This document shows, one piece after another, positions 46,411 to 54,977 of a stretch of 64,000 bases of DNA. This stretch comes from Treponema sp. (GTDB taxonomy: Bacteria; Spirochaetota; Spirochaetia; Treponematales; Treponemataceae). The stretch's first letter is position 1. Each line of letters begins with the position of its first letter. Made by a program: the position numbers and the translations under genes. A model generated the notes under the pieces. The model did not search any database. It worked only from the letters and a program-made list of their open reading frames with translations, and was not told the DNA's origin. Location of the stretch: the NCBI GenBank assembly GCA_024402475.1, contig JAKSTQ010000007.1, positions 1-64,000 of the forward strand. The letters are read 5' to 3'.

Positions 46411-47041
46411 CTGTTAATTCTTTTGCAGTCCTTAAATTCTTATAACTGTGAATATAATAACCCTTGCCGATTACAAAATTCACTCTGTATTTTGTGATTA
46501 CTGTTCTTCCTGTATTAGGATTATATGAGCCTTCAAGATGAATTGATTTAATTGCCTTTTTGATGCTTGCTTCACTAGGCAGAATCTCCATTGACCAGAT
46601 CTGATAATTCTGTCCCTCAGAAAGAATTTCTACATCGGAAAATGTGAATACTTTGCTTAAAGCTTCATAATCACCTGCATATACAGCCTGTGTCATCTGT
46701 GCAAAACCATGGGCCATCTTGTTTTTAGTGAAATCAGTTACATTCTGTCTACCATTATCAACAACCTTCAGCATTTTGTCTGTCATTACAAGGCTCATTT
46801 CCTTTGGCTGCTTGTTAAAAAAGATAATTCCATGACTATGACTGATTGTTACAAGCCCGGAACCATTGTCATCTTTCTTAAAAGAACTGGTATATGTAAA
46901 TTCGCCGCGAAGATATCTGTTTTTGGCAATTCCTGCCATAACTTCTTCTGGAGAAATATTCTGTCCACCAAACGCATTAACTGAAGCTGTAAAAGCTATA
47001 AATAATCCTGTGAATATCCTTTTTATCATTGTCTTTTTCAT
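46385..47041 (-). CDS. LolA-like outer-membrane lipid carrier, ApeL-like
   Basis: 218 residues with a signal peptide (MKKTMIKRIFTGLFIAFTASVNAFGG). A LolA/LolB-type half-barrel is suggested by LRGEFTYTSSFKKDD and KEMSLVMTDKMLKVVDNG. Such carriers pass lipids through the periplasm and are constant members of aryl-polyene loci. It overlaps the exporter gene. It contains the 12-mer ATTCTGTCTACC (46742) on the plus strand. Confidence 0.83.
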   Translation of the reverse strand: MKKTMIKRIFTGLFIAFTASVNAFGGQNISPEEVMAGIAKNRYLRGEFTYTSSFKKDDNGSGLVTISHSHGIIFFNKQPKEMSLVMTDKMLKVVDNGRQNVTDFTKNKMAHGFAQMTQAVYAGDYEALSKVFTFSDVEILSEGQNYQIWSMEILPSEASIKKAIKSIHLEGSYNPNTGRTVITKYRVNFVIGKGYYIHSYKNLRTAKELTDEEKELFK

Positions 47042-47050
47042 AATTCTCTC

Positions 47051-47476
47051 CTAAGCATCAAGCAATGCCTTTACTTTATCTGTAAAACAGGCCGGACATT
47101 CAAACAATGTTGCCTTATCACTGGCCCTTACTGCCATCTGAACGCTTTCTGCTTTTGTTGCAAGTTTTCCAGATTCATCGTCATAAAACTCATATTTAAG
47201 CTTAAGGCGATTTTCGTATTCTTCAAGTGTTGTGTGAATTCTGACTTTCTGGCCAAAAAATAATGATCTTACATATTTAATCTTAAGTGTTACTACAGGG
47301 AAAATATATCCTGTTTCGCGCATCTGACTATATCCATAACCGATTTTATTCAGAATTTCACAGCGGGCTACTTCCATGAATTTTACATAGTTACCATGCC
47401 ATGCAACATCCATTGAATCTACGTCGTAAAACTCGATTCTGATTATTGTATCATTTTCAATCTTTTTTTCTGCCAT
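47051..47476 (-). CDS. Hotdog acyl-CoA/ACP thioesterase, ApeK-like
   Basis: 141 residues of the 4-hydroxybenzoyl-CoA thioesterase family. FYDVDSMDVAWHGNYVKFMEVARCEIL includes the catalytic Asp in the YxxxDxxxVxxHxxY pattern. It would release or proofread acyl chains in the locus. 9 bp from the LolA-like gene. Confidence 0.86.
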   Translation of the reverse strand: MAEKKIENDTIIRIEFYDVDSMDVAWHGNYVKFMEVARCEILNKIGYGYSQMRETGYIFPVVTLKIKYVRSLFFGQKVRIHTTLEEYENRLKLKYEFYDDESGKLATKAESVQMAVRASDKATLFECPACFTDKVKALLDA

Positions 47477-47494
47477 AAAATTCCTTCCTGAAAG

Positions 47495-48472
47495 TTACTC
47501 CGGAATTTTCCAGAAGTCATAAAAATTAAACCACTGAAACGGATTTTCTATACATATTTTTTCAAGATTCTGGACAAATTCTTTGCAAAGCTCAACAATT
47601 CTTGAATCCCGTTCACGTCGGCCGCATTCAAGGTCAACATTACTTTTTGTTACATAAAGATCATATTCACGGTTAAACGAAATCGCTTTTTTACGCAAAC
47701 CGAACATATAATAAACCGGAGACTTTAACAGCATTGCAAGCAGAAATACGCCGTAAGACCATGGAGCTTTTTTTCCAAGAAAATCACATTCAATAAAACG
47801 GTTACTTACAGTTTTTGAAATACGGTCACCTGCAGATACCACAAGACCGCCCTGAGCAATTACGTCTTCCAGATGCATCATTGTTGCAGGAGTAATATCC
47901 CTCACATTTACGATGTTCTTTATAAAGTCAGGATTAAACTTTTTAAGTGTCTGAGTAAAATTACTTGTGGAATCAAGATCCATCAAAACTGCAACAGGAA
48001 TATCACGCTTTAACGCAATATCATTTATCGAAGAAAAGTGTCTTAAAATTTCTGAGTTTCCAAGATGAGAAATAAAGATGAATGCACCCTGCCCGCCGTT
48101 TACTGTATCAATCAAATCCTGGACATCATCATTCTGAAAATGCATTCTGCTGCGGTTTACATTTTTGATCCAGCATTCAACTTTTTCCATAACTGTAATC
48201 GAAAACGAAAGTATCTGACTGTATGCGCTGGGCTTTTTTAAGTATTTTCCCTGGGAATATTCAATTAACTGTTTCTGGAAATTATTGCATTTATCGCGGA
48301 CAGATTTACTGAAAATATAAAATGAGCCTGCTACCATTCTTGCAATAATTGGAGACATAAATTTTGGCATGCATTTTATAAGGAAAAAAAGCATGTACAT
48401 GGGAATGCTTGTTTTAATGACTTCGCTGTCTTTTGCCCATTCAGCTTTGTATGATTCCTGATTTTGATCCAT
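47495..48472 (-). CDS. LpxL-like lipid acyltransferase (acyltransferase half of ApeJ)
   Basis: 325 residues of the LpxL/HtrB family with a membrane-proximal N-terminus (MFFLIKCMPKFMSPIIARMV). The motif FIFISHLGNSEILRH holds the His-x4-Glu active site. In many Ape loci this domain is fused to a glycosyltransferase (ApeJ); here the two are separate, neighbouring genes. It probably adds an acyl chain to the product's lipid anchor. Confidence 0.83.
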   Translation of the reverse strand: MDQNQESYKAEWAKDSEVIKTSIPMYMLFFLIKCMPKFMSPIIARMVAGSFYIFSKSVRDKCNNFQKQLIEYSQGKYLKKPSAYSQILSFSITVMEKVECWIKNVNRSRMHFQNDDVQDLIDTVNGGQGAFIFISHLGNSEILRHFSSINDIALKRDIPVAVLMDLDSTSNFTQTLKKFNPDFIKNIVNVRDITPATMMHLEDVIAQGGLVVSAGDRISKTVSNRFIECDFLGKKAPWSYGVFLLAMLLKSPVYYMFGLRKKAISFNREYDLYVTKSNVDLECGRRERDSRIVELCKEFVQNLEKICIENPFQWFNFYDFWKIPE

Positions 48473-48473
48473 T

Positions 48474-49217
48474 TTACTTCCTGCGAATTTTTCTGCAAAC
48501 CAAAACCGGCAGCCTTAACAGCATTCCGATAGTCATTCTTGCAAACATAAATGAAATATGAACATTATCGCGGATCATTCTGAAGTTTGATGTACCGCCG
48601 GCAGGATAAGTTACTTTTACCGGCAGGTTGATTACAGGAGTTTTTTTCCAGATCATTCTTACAAGAATTTCAGAATCAAAACCCATGTATCTGTCTATGA
48701 AACTTGTCTTAATGATTTTATAAAATTTTTCTACAGGATAAATTCTATAGCCGCACATTGTATCGACAACTTCTTTTTTTGAAGTCAATGTAACAAAGCG
48801 AACATAATTGTTACTGATTTCGCGGCCGTTTTTTCTTTTTGCAGGAACTGATTCATCATACTCAGGATAACCGCAGATAAGGCTTTCCGGATTATTCACA
48901 GATGCATCAAGAAAGGTTTTGCAGCGGCCTGCATCGTGCTGACCGTCAGCATCAATCTGAAAAATATGAGTAATGCCGCGCTTATGAGCTTCTTTAACTG
49001 CCTCACAAACTGCACCGCCTTTACCCTTATTTTTTTTATTTACAACTAAAATTGACTTTGAATATGAACTGCAGGCCGCATTGATCAATTCCTTATTAGC
49101 GCTGTCATTACCGTCATCTACAACGATAACAGGTAATTCATACTGTCTAAGAGAATCTATAACTGCTTTTAATGTGCTTCCGTGTTTATAAACGGGAATT
49201 ACAAAGGCCTGCTGCAT
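48474..49217 (-). CDS. Family 2 glycosyltransferase (glycosyltransferase half of ApeJ)
   Basis: 247 residues. The N-terminal nucleotide-sugar fold FVIPVYKHGSTLKAVID...VIVVDDGND and the metal site IFQIDADGQHDAGR (DxD) are clear. Its stop is one base from the acyltransferase start. In known aryl-polyene lipids a sugar sits between the polyene and the lipid part, so this enzyme may build that link; the sugar cannot be read. Confidence 0.87.
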   Translation of the reverse strand: MQQAFVIPVYKHGSTLKAVIDSLRQYELPVIVVDDGNDSANKELINAACSSYSKSILVVNKKNKGKGGAVCEAVKEAHKRGITHIFQIDADGQHDAGRCKTFLDASVNNPESLICGYPEYDESVPAKRKNGREISNNYVRFVTLTSKKEVVDTMCGYRIYPVEKFYKIIKTSFIDRYMGFDSEILVRMIWKKTPVINLPVKVTYPAGGTSNFRMIRDNVHISFMFARMTIGMLLRLPVLVCRKIRRK

Positions 49218-49220
49218 TAA

Positions 49221-49586
49221 TTATTTTGCCAGTACAAACGATCCGTTGGAATAGAACTTCTGTTCATCCTGAGTAGAAAGTTTAAATGTAACAGAATGTT
49301 TTTCTTCGTTTTTCTTAAGTCTAAGACGAAGCTTTGAATCTGGTCTTACAGGACTTGTAAACTTAACGCGTTTAGCTGTTTCCATAAATTTTGACCAGCC
49401 AAAATATTTATTCGCAAAATAAACTACGATTTCTACCTGGCCAACAGCAGGAATAAGCTGAATTTCTGGAAAATGACCTTTAAAGAAATCACAGGAAGCA
49501 GGAATAAAAAAATCCACTACAACTTCATCAGCTTCCTGAGAAACAACTGTTTCCGGTTCAATTCCGTGTTTTGCTAATACGTCCAT
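49221..49586 (-). CDS. FabZ-like dehydratase, ApeI-like
   Basis: 121 residues, hotdog fold. CDFFKGHFPEIQLIPAVGQVE matches the FabZ/FabA active-site helix with His; the acidic residue falls on the Glu of GQVE. Short form as in ApeI. It is 3 bp before the glycosyltransferase gene and 43 bp after the ligase gene. Confidence 0.83.
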   Translation of the reverse strand: MDVLAKHGIEPETVVSQEADEVVVDFFIPASCDFFKGHFPEIQLIPAVGQVEIVVYFANKYFGWSKFMETAKRVKFTSPVRPDSKLRLRLKKNEEKHSVTFKLSTQDEQKFYSNGSFVLAK

Positions 49587-49629
49587 AAAAGTTCCTTTTT
49601 TAGAGTATAATAAGTTAAATAATTATAAC

Positions 49630-51621
49630 TTAATCTTCAACTTTGGTAAATAAAGCCTGAATTTCAAGCTTTTTCTTCTTTCCCTGAAGATCAACAGGCA
49701 ATGCTTCAAGATAACGCCATTTTTTAGGAAGAACTACATTTTCAAAGAACTGAATAAGATAGTTGTGGAAATACATGTTGATATCAAATTTCTTCATTCC
49801 TTCGAATTTCTTCTGCCCTTCAGCATTAAATACCATTGCAGCAGCAAGATACTGGCGTCTGTCACTCATTGCAACAACACAAACATCTTTTACAAGACCC
49901 GACTGAAGAATACGGTTTTCTACTTCTGTAAGAGAAATACGCTTTTCTTCGATTTTTACGATTGAGTCAGCGCGACCTTTCATAATAAAACGTCCGTCAG
50001 GATAAATTTCTACAAGGTCACCTGTTGCAAATCCGGCTGGATCTTTGATGTAAGGCGATTTAATAACAAGACAGCCAAGATCGTTAAGCCAGATCTGAGC
50101 ATTGTCGAAAGGAGTCCATTCAAGGCCATTTTTTGACTGACGGTAAGCAATTCCGCTTGTTTCTGTACTGCCATAAACTTCCATAGGCCAGAAACCAAAA
50201 ACTTCGTCAGTACGTTTTGCAACTTCCGGAGTAAGAACACCGCCTGATGTAAAGATAAAACAATTCTTAAGCGGAAGTTTATCTTCTGATTCAACTGTGC
50301 GTTTTAAGAAAGCAGGAACAGCAATAATCATATATTCTGCATCATCAAGCTTTGTAAACTCAGCAGGGAATTCGATACGGGATCTTCTCATTGGAACTCC
50401 TGCCGCAAAAGGAAGCGCAATTGTAAACAGGAATCCGTAAATATGATGCTGGCTTAATGTAGAAACATTTTTTCGCTTGAGGAATTCTTCACCCCATTTG
50501 CTGAATACGAATTCATTATCAAGTTCAAATTCAGTCATACGCTGGAGAACAGCTTTTGGTTTACCGGTACTGCCCGAAGTAAACATAAAGATTTTTGTTT
50601 CATCAGCATTAATTGCAGGAGTTGTACGGATTTCTTCTTCAGAAGGAGCAGCCGCATTTTCACAGCTTGCAGGAATATAAACAGAATCAGGATAATCAGG
50701 AACATCTGTAATAAAACCGTCCTGTTCCTGGCGCATTTCCTTAATGAATTCTGCAGAAATATTTGCTGTAAGCTTTACTTCTTTTTTGCACTGCAGCAAA
50801 GCTACAAATGTACACAAAAAGTACCAGTAATCATTACAGTGAAGAATCCAGCTTGTATTATTATAAGAACTGATGATACCGCGCATTTTTGCAGTATCAG
50901 TCAGGAAATCTTTCCAGGTTTTAAATTTGTTGTCGGACCATTTGTTTTCGTAACATACAACATGATCATCACTACGACTTTTTGCATTGAATTTAGTTAT
51001 TGAAAAATACTGTGGCATAGCTTTATTTACAAAATACCTCACGACAAATTCTACAGCGAAAATCAATCCCATTATCACATAGGAAATTCCACCGTTATAT
51101 ATAGACCAGACTTTTTCATCACAAAAAAAGGTAGTATAAACCGCAGCCAGTCCATTAAAAATAAACCAGCAGCACCAGACATAAGTCACTTTAAGACAAT
51201 ATCTTTCTACACGCTTTTCGTTTACTGAACCTTTTATTGATTTATCCTGCAATGTTGCAAATCTGAAAATGATATTCGGCTTCTGGAAAATCGTAATTCC
51301 AAAAACAAATAACAAAGTAACACTTATTACTACAGGATACAGTCTGAGAAATAATGAGCTGTTAGTAACGTAACAGATGATTCCAATTGCCAATAAAAAA
51401 ACCGATGAAACCAAAGGCCGTGCAGTAAAAGTTAGCTTGCGACTGGTTTTATCGGTTTTTGGTTGTCTGCTGGTTGCTGATAAAAAGAATACCATTGCCA
51501 GCAGAATTACACATAATGATACAATACGAACCGGAAACTTATACACTACTAAAAGTGTAAAAACCAGTATCGGGTAAAGTACCGAAATAACAGCAATGAG
51601 AACCTTAAGAAAGGCTTTCAT
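49630..51621 (-). CDS. Membrane-fused acyl/aryl-AMP ligase (ApeG-ApeH fusion)
   Basis: 663 residues. Residues 1-205 hold about six transmembrane helices of the COG4648 kind, which is a separate gene (ApeG) in enterobacteria. Residues about 215-650 are an ANL-family adenylating enzyme with P-loop FMFTSGSTGKPKAV, VYGSTETSG and the hinge GDLVEIYPDGRFIMKGRADSIVKIEEKRIS ending in the catalytic-Lys region. It should activate the aryl starter acid and load it on an ACP. The fusion ties starter activation to the membrane. 9 bp after the ACP gene. Confidence 0.88.
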   Translation of the reverse strand: MKAFLKVLIAVISVLYPILVFTLLVVYKFPVRIVSLCVILLAMVFFLSATSRQPKTDKTSRKLTFTARPLVSSVFLLAIGIICYVTNSSLFLRLYPVVISVTLLFVFGITIFQKPNIIFRFATLQDKSIKGSVNEKRVERYCLKVTYVWCCWFIFNGLAAVYTTFFCDEKVWSIYNGGISYVIMGLIFAVEFVVRYFVNKAMPQYFSITKFNAKSRSDDHVVCYENKWSDNKFKTWKDFLTDTAKMRGIISSYNNTSWILHCNDYWYFLCTFVALLQCKKEVKLTANISAEFIKEMRQEQDGFITDVPDYPDSVYIPASCENAAAPSEEEIRTTPAINADETKIFMFTSGSTGKPKAVLQRMTEFELDNEFVFSKWGEEFLKRKNVSTLSQHHIYGFLFTIALPFAAGVPMRRSRIEFPAEFTKLDDAEYMIIAVPAFLKRTVESEDKLPLKNCFIFTSGGVLTPEVAKRTDEVFGFWPMEVYGSTETSGIAYRQSKNGLEWTPFDNAQIWLNDLGCLVIKSPYIKDPAGFATGDLVEIYPDGRFIMKGRADSIVKIEEKRISLTEVENRILQSGLVKDVCVVAMSDRRQYLAAAMVFNAEGQKKFEGMKKFDINMYFHNYLIQFFENVVLPKKWRYLEALPVDLQGKKKKLEIQALFTKVED

Positions 51622-51630
51622 CCGTTTTAT

Positions 51631-51873
51631 TTATTTTGCAAGTGGTTCGAGGATAGCAACTACATCCCCAACTGTTTTTGCACTCTTGAACATTTCAGGG
51701 TCAATTGAACCAGAAATGTACTGCTTCATTTTTACTACGAGGTCAACTGCATCGATTGAGTCGAGATCCAAGTCTTCGAAAAGTTTTGATTCCATAGTTA
51801 CGTCTGACTTTTCTACTTCGAATTCGCTTTCGAGTACGTCCTGAATTTTTGCAAAGATTTCGTCTTTTGTCAT
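51631..51873 (-). CDS. Acyl carrier protein, second of two (ApeE/ApeF-like)
   Basis: 80 residues. Phosphopantetheine serine in FEDLDLDSIDAVDLVVKM. AAGGAG ribosome site upstream of the ATG. Differs from AcpP (76 residues, 28.5 kb). Position between the other ACP and the ligase matches the paired ACPs of aryl-polyene loci, one of which carries the starter and one the chain. Confidence 0.9.
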   Translation of the reverse strand: MTKDEIFAKIQDVLESEFEVEKSDVTMESKLFEDLDLDSIDAVDLVVKMKQYISGSIDPEMFKSAKTVGDVVAILEPLAK

Positions 51874-51896
51874 TTTTATCTCCTTAAAGATAGCTA

Positions 51897-52154
51897 TCAG
51901 GCTTTTGATGCCTGGATAAATTCAGCAAGTGCATTGACAGATGCAAAATGCTTTTTACTGTCTTCACTTTCGGCAGACAGTTTAACACCGAATTTTTTCT
52001 TGAGTGCAACACCAAGTTCGAGAGCATCGATTGAGTCGAGTCCAAGTCCTTCTCCAAAGATCGGCTGATCATCAATGATGTCTTCTGGTTTAACATCCTC
52101 AAGTTCCAATGAAGAAATAATGAGCTCTTTAATTTCATGCTTTAATTCGTCCAT
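51897..52154 (-). CDS. Acyl carrier protein, first of two (ApeE/ApeF-like)
   Basis: 85 residues. Serine in FGEGLGLDSIDALELGVALKKKF. First biosynthetic gene of the minus-strand operon, 56 bp after the TRAP permease gene end and 23 bp before the second ACP. The sequence between the two ACPs is only a ribosome site. Confidence 0.9.
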   Translation of the reverse strand: MDELKHEIKELIISSLELEDVKPEDIIDDQPIFGEGLGLDSIDALELGVALKKKFGVKLSAESEDSKKHFASVNALAEFIQASKA

Positions 52155-52209
52155 TTATTCTCCTCATACACATTTTTTAGTGCATTACATAATTCTATTA
52201 GAATAATTT

Positions 52210-54240
52210 TTATTTTGCAAGTGCCTTATTCTTAGCGTTTCTACTTAACAGAACATTAACTGAAACAAGAACAATCATCAGTGCAAGACCAATAAAGTCA
52301 GTTTTTGTTTCAGGAACGATACAAAGCAGACCAGCGCCGGCAAACAGTATTCTAAACGGCCACTGAACTTTTCCTACAACCCAGCCTTCAAGAGAAGCAC
52401 TTAACGAGAACATTCCCACCAGGGCAGTAAATGTAATCCAAAGCAGTGCAGGAACTGTTGTTTCAATCATCAGAATCTGCGGACTGAATACAAAAATATA
52501 CGGAATTATGAATGCGCCGATTGCAAGCTTAGTTGCGTTTAAAGCCGTTTCAATCGGACGGGATTTGGCAATGGCAGCACCCGCAATGGCAGCAAGAGCA
52601 ACCGGAGGAGTAATGTCAGCAATAATACCAAAGTAGAATGCAAACATATGAGCTGCCAGTGGCTGATAACCAAGACCAATAATTGCACCTGCAGTAATTG
52701 TAGAAGTAATAAGATAGTTAGCTGTTGTAGGAGCACCCATTCCAAGTACGATTGAAGCAAGCATTGTCAAAAGCAGAGTAATGAATGCAACACCATGACT
52801 GATCGAAATCAAACCTGCAGCGAACTTAAGGCCAATACCAGTAAGAGTTACAATACCGATAATGATTCCGGCCATAGCACAGGCAATACCAACACTGATT
52901 GTATTGCGTGCAGTTGTACACATGATTTCTACAATGTCTTTAACACCAAAAGTTGGTTTACGACCGCATGCAAGATCAACAAACGAAGTTACAACGCCAA
53001 TAACAAGGCAGGAAATAATTCCCATCAAAGCAGCATAAACGGCGGTTCTTCCCATACAAAGGAAAACGATGATTACAACCAGTGGAAGAATCATGTAACC
53101 TTTACGAATGAACAAAGGCCAGAACTTTGGAAGCTGATCTTTTGGAAGTCCTTTAAGACCAAGCTTTTTAGCTTCAAGGTGAACTGTCATGAAAATTCCT
53201 GTAAAGTAAAGCAAAGCAGGAATAATTGCAGCCTTAACGATTGTAAGGTAAGGCATACCAAGACTTTCTGCCATGAGGAATGCGGCTGCACCCATAATCG
53301 GCGGCATAAGCTGACCACCAGTCGAAGCAGCAGCCTCAACCGCACCGGCAAAAGCAGGTTTGTAACCAAGCTTTTTCATCATAGGAATTGTAAAACTTCC
53401 TGAACCTACAGTATTTGAAACTGAAGAACCAGAAACTGTTCCAAGAAGTGCAGATGACAATACGGCAACTTTTGCAGGACCACCAGAAGCACCGCCGGCA
53501 ATTGCGTTACATGCATCAATAAAGAACTGACCGATTCCTGTTTTTTCAAGAAGAGCACCGAACAAAAGGAAAAGGAAAATAAAAGTTGAACATGCACCGA
53601 TTGGAGTACCCATGATTCCTTCTGTGTTATAGAAAAGGTGAGTAACAATGCGGGCTGGTTTATAACCGCGGTGATTAAGGAAGCCAGGCATGTAAGGACC
53701 TACAAGACCGTAAATAATAAATACGGCTGCAATAATTGCAATAGGAATACCAACAATACGACGACAGCTTTCAAACAGAATAATAATTCCCACTACACCA
53801 ACTAAAATATCCATAAAAAGATAATCGCCGGTACGGGTAACAAGCTGCTGGAAATTAATGACAATATACATCCAGCATGCGGCACCGATCAGACCAAGGA
53901 CAACATCATACCATGGCAATGTATCCTTACGCATTTTCTTTGACGCAGGGAACAAAAGAAAAGCAAGCAGCTGAATGAATGCAAGATGTGTTGCACGAAG
54001 AATCTGTGCTGTTACTGTTCCTGATAAAGTTGCATACAGCTGGAAAATACAGAACAGACAGGAAATAATTACTGTTACATACTGACGCCAGCATTTATGT
54101 TCACGATATGCCTGTTCCCGATCCAGTTCCTTCATGAGGGTTTGCATTTCTTCCTCATTGGTTGTTGGCATCATACTTTCAAGAGTATTGATTTTTGAAT
54201 CAATTTTTTCGTCTTGAACCTTATTCTGTTCTTTGTCCAT
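52210..54240 (-). CDS. TRAP transporter permease, 4TM/12TM fusion (TAXI type)
   Basis: 676 residues with about 18 transmembrane helices: a DctQ-like four-helix part (about 50-150) and a DctM-like twelve-helix part including GGQLMPPIMGAAAFLMAE and GMGAPTTANYLITSTITAGA. TAXI-type TRAP permeases use ion gradients to import organic acids delivered by a binding protein. It lies directly upstream of the polyketide genes on the same strand, with the binding-protein gene further upstream, so the three transporter genes probably share the operon's promoter. Confidence 0.93.
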   Translation of the reverse strand: MDKEQNKVQDEKIDSKINTLESMMPTTNEEEMQTLMKELDREQAYREHKCWRQYVTVIISCLFCIFQLYATLSGTVTAQILRATHLAFIQLLAFLLFPASKKMRKDTLPWYDVVLGLIGAACWMYIVINFQQLVTRTGDYLFMDILVGVVGIIILFESCRRIVGIPIAIIAAVFIIYGLVGPYMPGFLNHRGYKPARIVTHLFYNTEGIMGTPIGACSTFIFLFLLFGALLEKTGIGQFFIDACNAIAGGASGGPAKVAVLSSALLGTVSGSSVSNTVGSGSFTIPMMKKLGYKPAFAGAVEAAASTGGQLMPPIMGAAAFLMAESLGMPYLTIVKAAIIPALLYFTGIFMTVHLEAKKLGLKGLPKDQLPKFWPLFIRKGYMILPLVVIIVFLCMGRTAVYAALMGIISCLVIGVVTSFVDLACGRKPTFGVKDIVEIMCTTARNTISVGIACAMAGIIIGIVTLTGIGLKFAAGLISISHGVAFITLLLTMLASIVLGMGAPTTANYLITSTITAGAIIGLGYQPLAAHMFAFYFGIIADITPPVALAAIAGAAIAKSRPIETALNATKLAIGAFIIPYIFVFSPQILMIETTVPALLWITFTALVGMFSLSASLEGWVVGKVQWPFRILFAGAGLLCIVPETKTDFIGLALMIVLVSVNVLLSRNAKNKALAK

Positions 54241-54262
54241 CGGGACCTCCGTTTTTTAAGTC

Positions 54263-54814
54263 TTACAATTTATATATTAGATATTGTACAAGGGAAACTT
54301 TCTTTTTTTCAATAATAATACTTGTCTGAGGCTCAAATAAATCTTTTAGGGCAAAATTCCTTTTTACAAGATTTACGCCTTTTTCGAAGACATAAAAATC
54401 TATTTCATGATCAGCAATAGTTCCTACGGCCATTACCAGTTTTGGAACTACTCTGTTTAAATTCGAAATTACATATCCCTGGTCAGTTACTGAAAAAACT
54501 GCACCTGGAACTTCTTCTGGTTCCGGAATGCCGGCACCGTAAGATACAAAGGTCGTACTGTTCAATAAAAATGACTGGGAATCAATTCCGCCAGTCTCTG
54601 ACCAGCACAAATATTCATCATATACACGACCTTTGTTTACTGAATGTGTATATGAAATAACAAAGCCTTGCTGTGAACGGGCATCTACATAATACCGCTG
54701 CGAAGGCTTTTTTCTGTTTGACATTGAAACTACCGGAATTACCGGTAAATTTAAAACAATTATTAATGCTGCTGCCAGAATAATGGAAACTGATAATATT
54801 TTTTTTCTTGTCAT
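54263..54814 (-). CDS. DUF1850 protein (TRAP-associated)
   Basis: 183 residues with an N-terminal membrane anchor (ILSVSIILAAALIIVLNLPVI). DUF1850 genes are commonly found beside TAXI-TRAP permeases; the role is unknown. Conserved look: VISYTHSVNKGRVYDEYLCW. 22 bp before the permease gene. A GC-rich structured element separates it from the TAXI gene. Confidence 0.82.
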   Translation of the reverse strand: MTRKKILSVSIILAAALIIVLNLPVIPVVSMSNRKKPSQRYYVDARSQQGFVISYTHSVNKGRVYDEYLCWSETGGIDSQSFLLNSTTFVSYGAGIPEPEEVPGAVFSVTDQGYVISNLNRVVPKLVMAVGTIADHEIDFYVFEKGVNLVKRNFALKDLFEPQTSIIIEKKKVSLVQYLIYKL

Positions 54815-54849
54815 GACATTTCCTGATAAACCTGCAGTCAGGGTATTTA

Positions 54850-54962
54850 ACGGGGTTTGGGGCAGAGCCCCAGGAGAAGGGGGTGTGGCGAAAACGGCCG
54901 GTTACAGGCGGATGCGTGGAACCGGCCGGTTGAGCCCAGGGGGAAGGCTTTCCCCCAGCTTC
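54850..54962. repeat. GC-rich intergenic element with three hairpins
   Basis: In an A+T-rich genome this stretch is conspicuously G+C-rich: TGGGGC-aga-GCCCCA (54858-54872), GGCCGGTT/AACCGGCC (54896-54903 and 54920-54927), GGGGGAA-ggct-TTCCCCC (54939-54956). It fills the gap between the TAXI and DUF1850 genes. It may be a dispersed repeat; it may also stabilise the TAXI mRNA end or partly end transcription. Confidence 0.7.
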
Positions 54963-54977
54963 TCTTTTTATAAAAAA

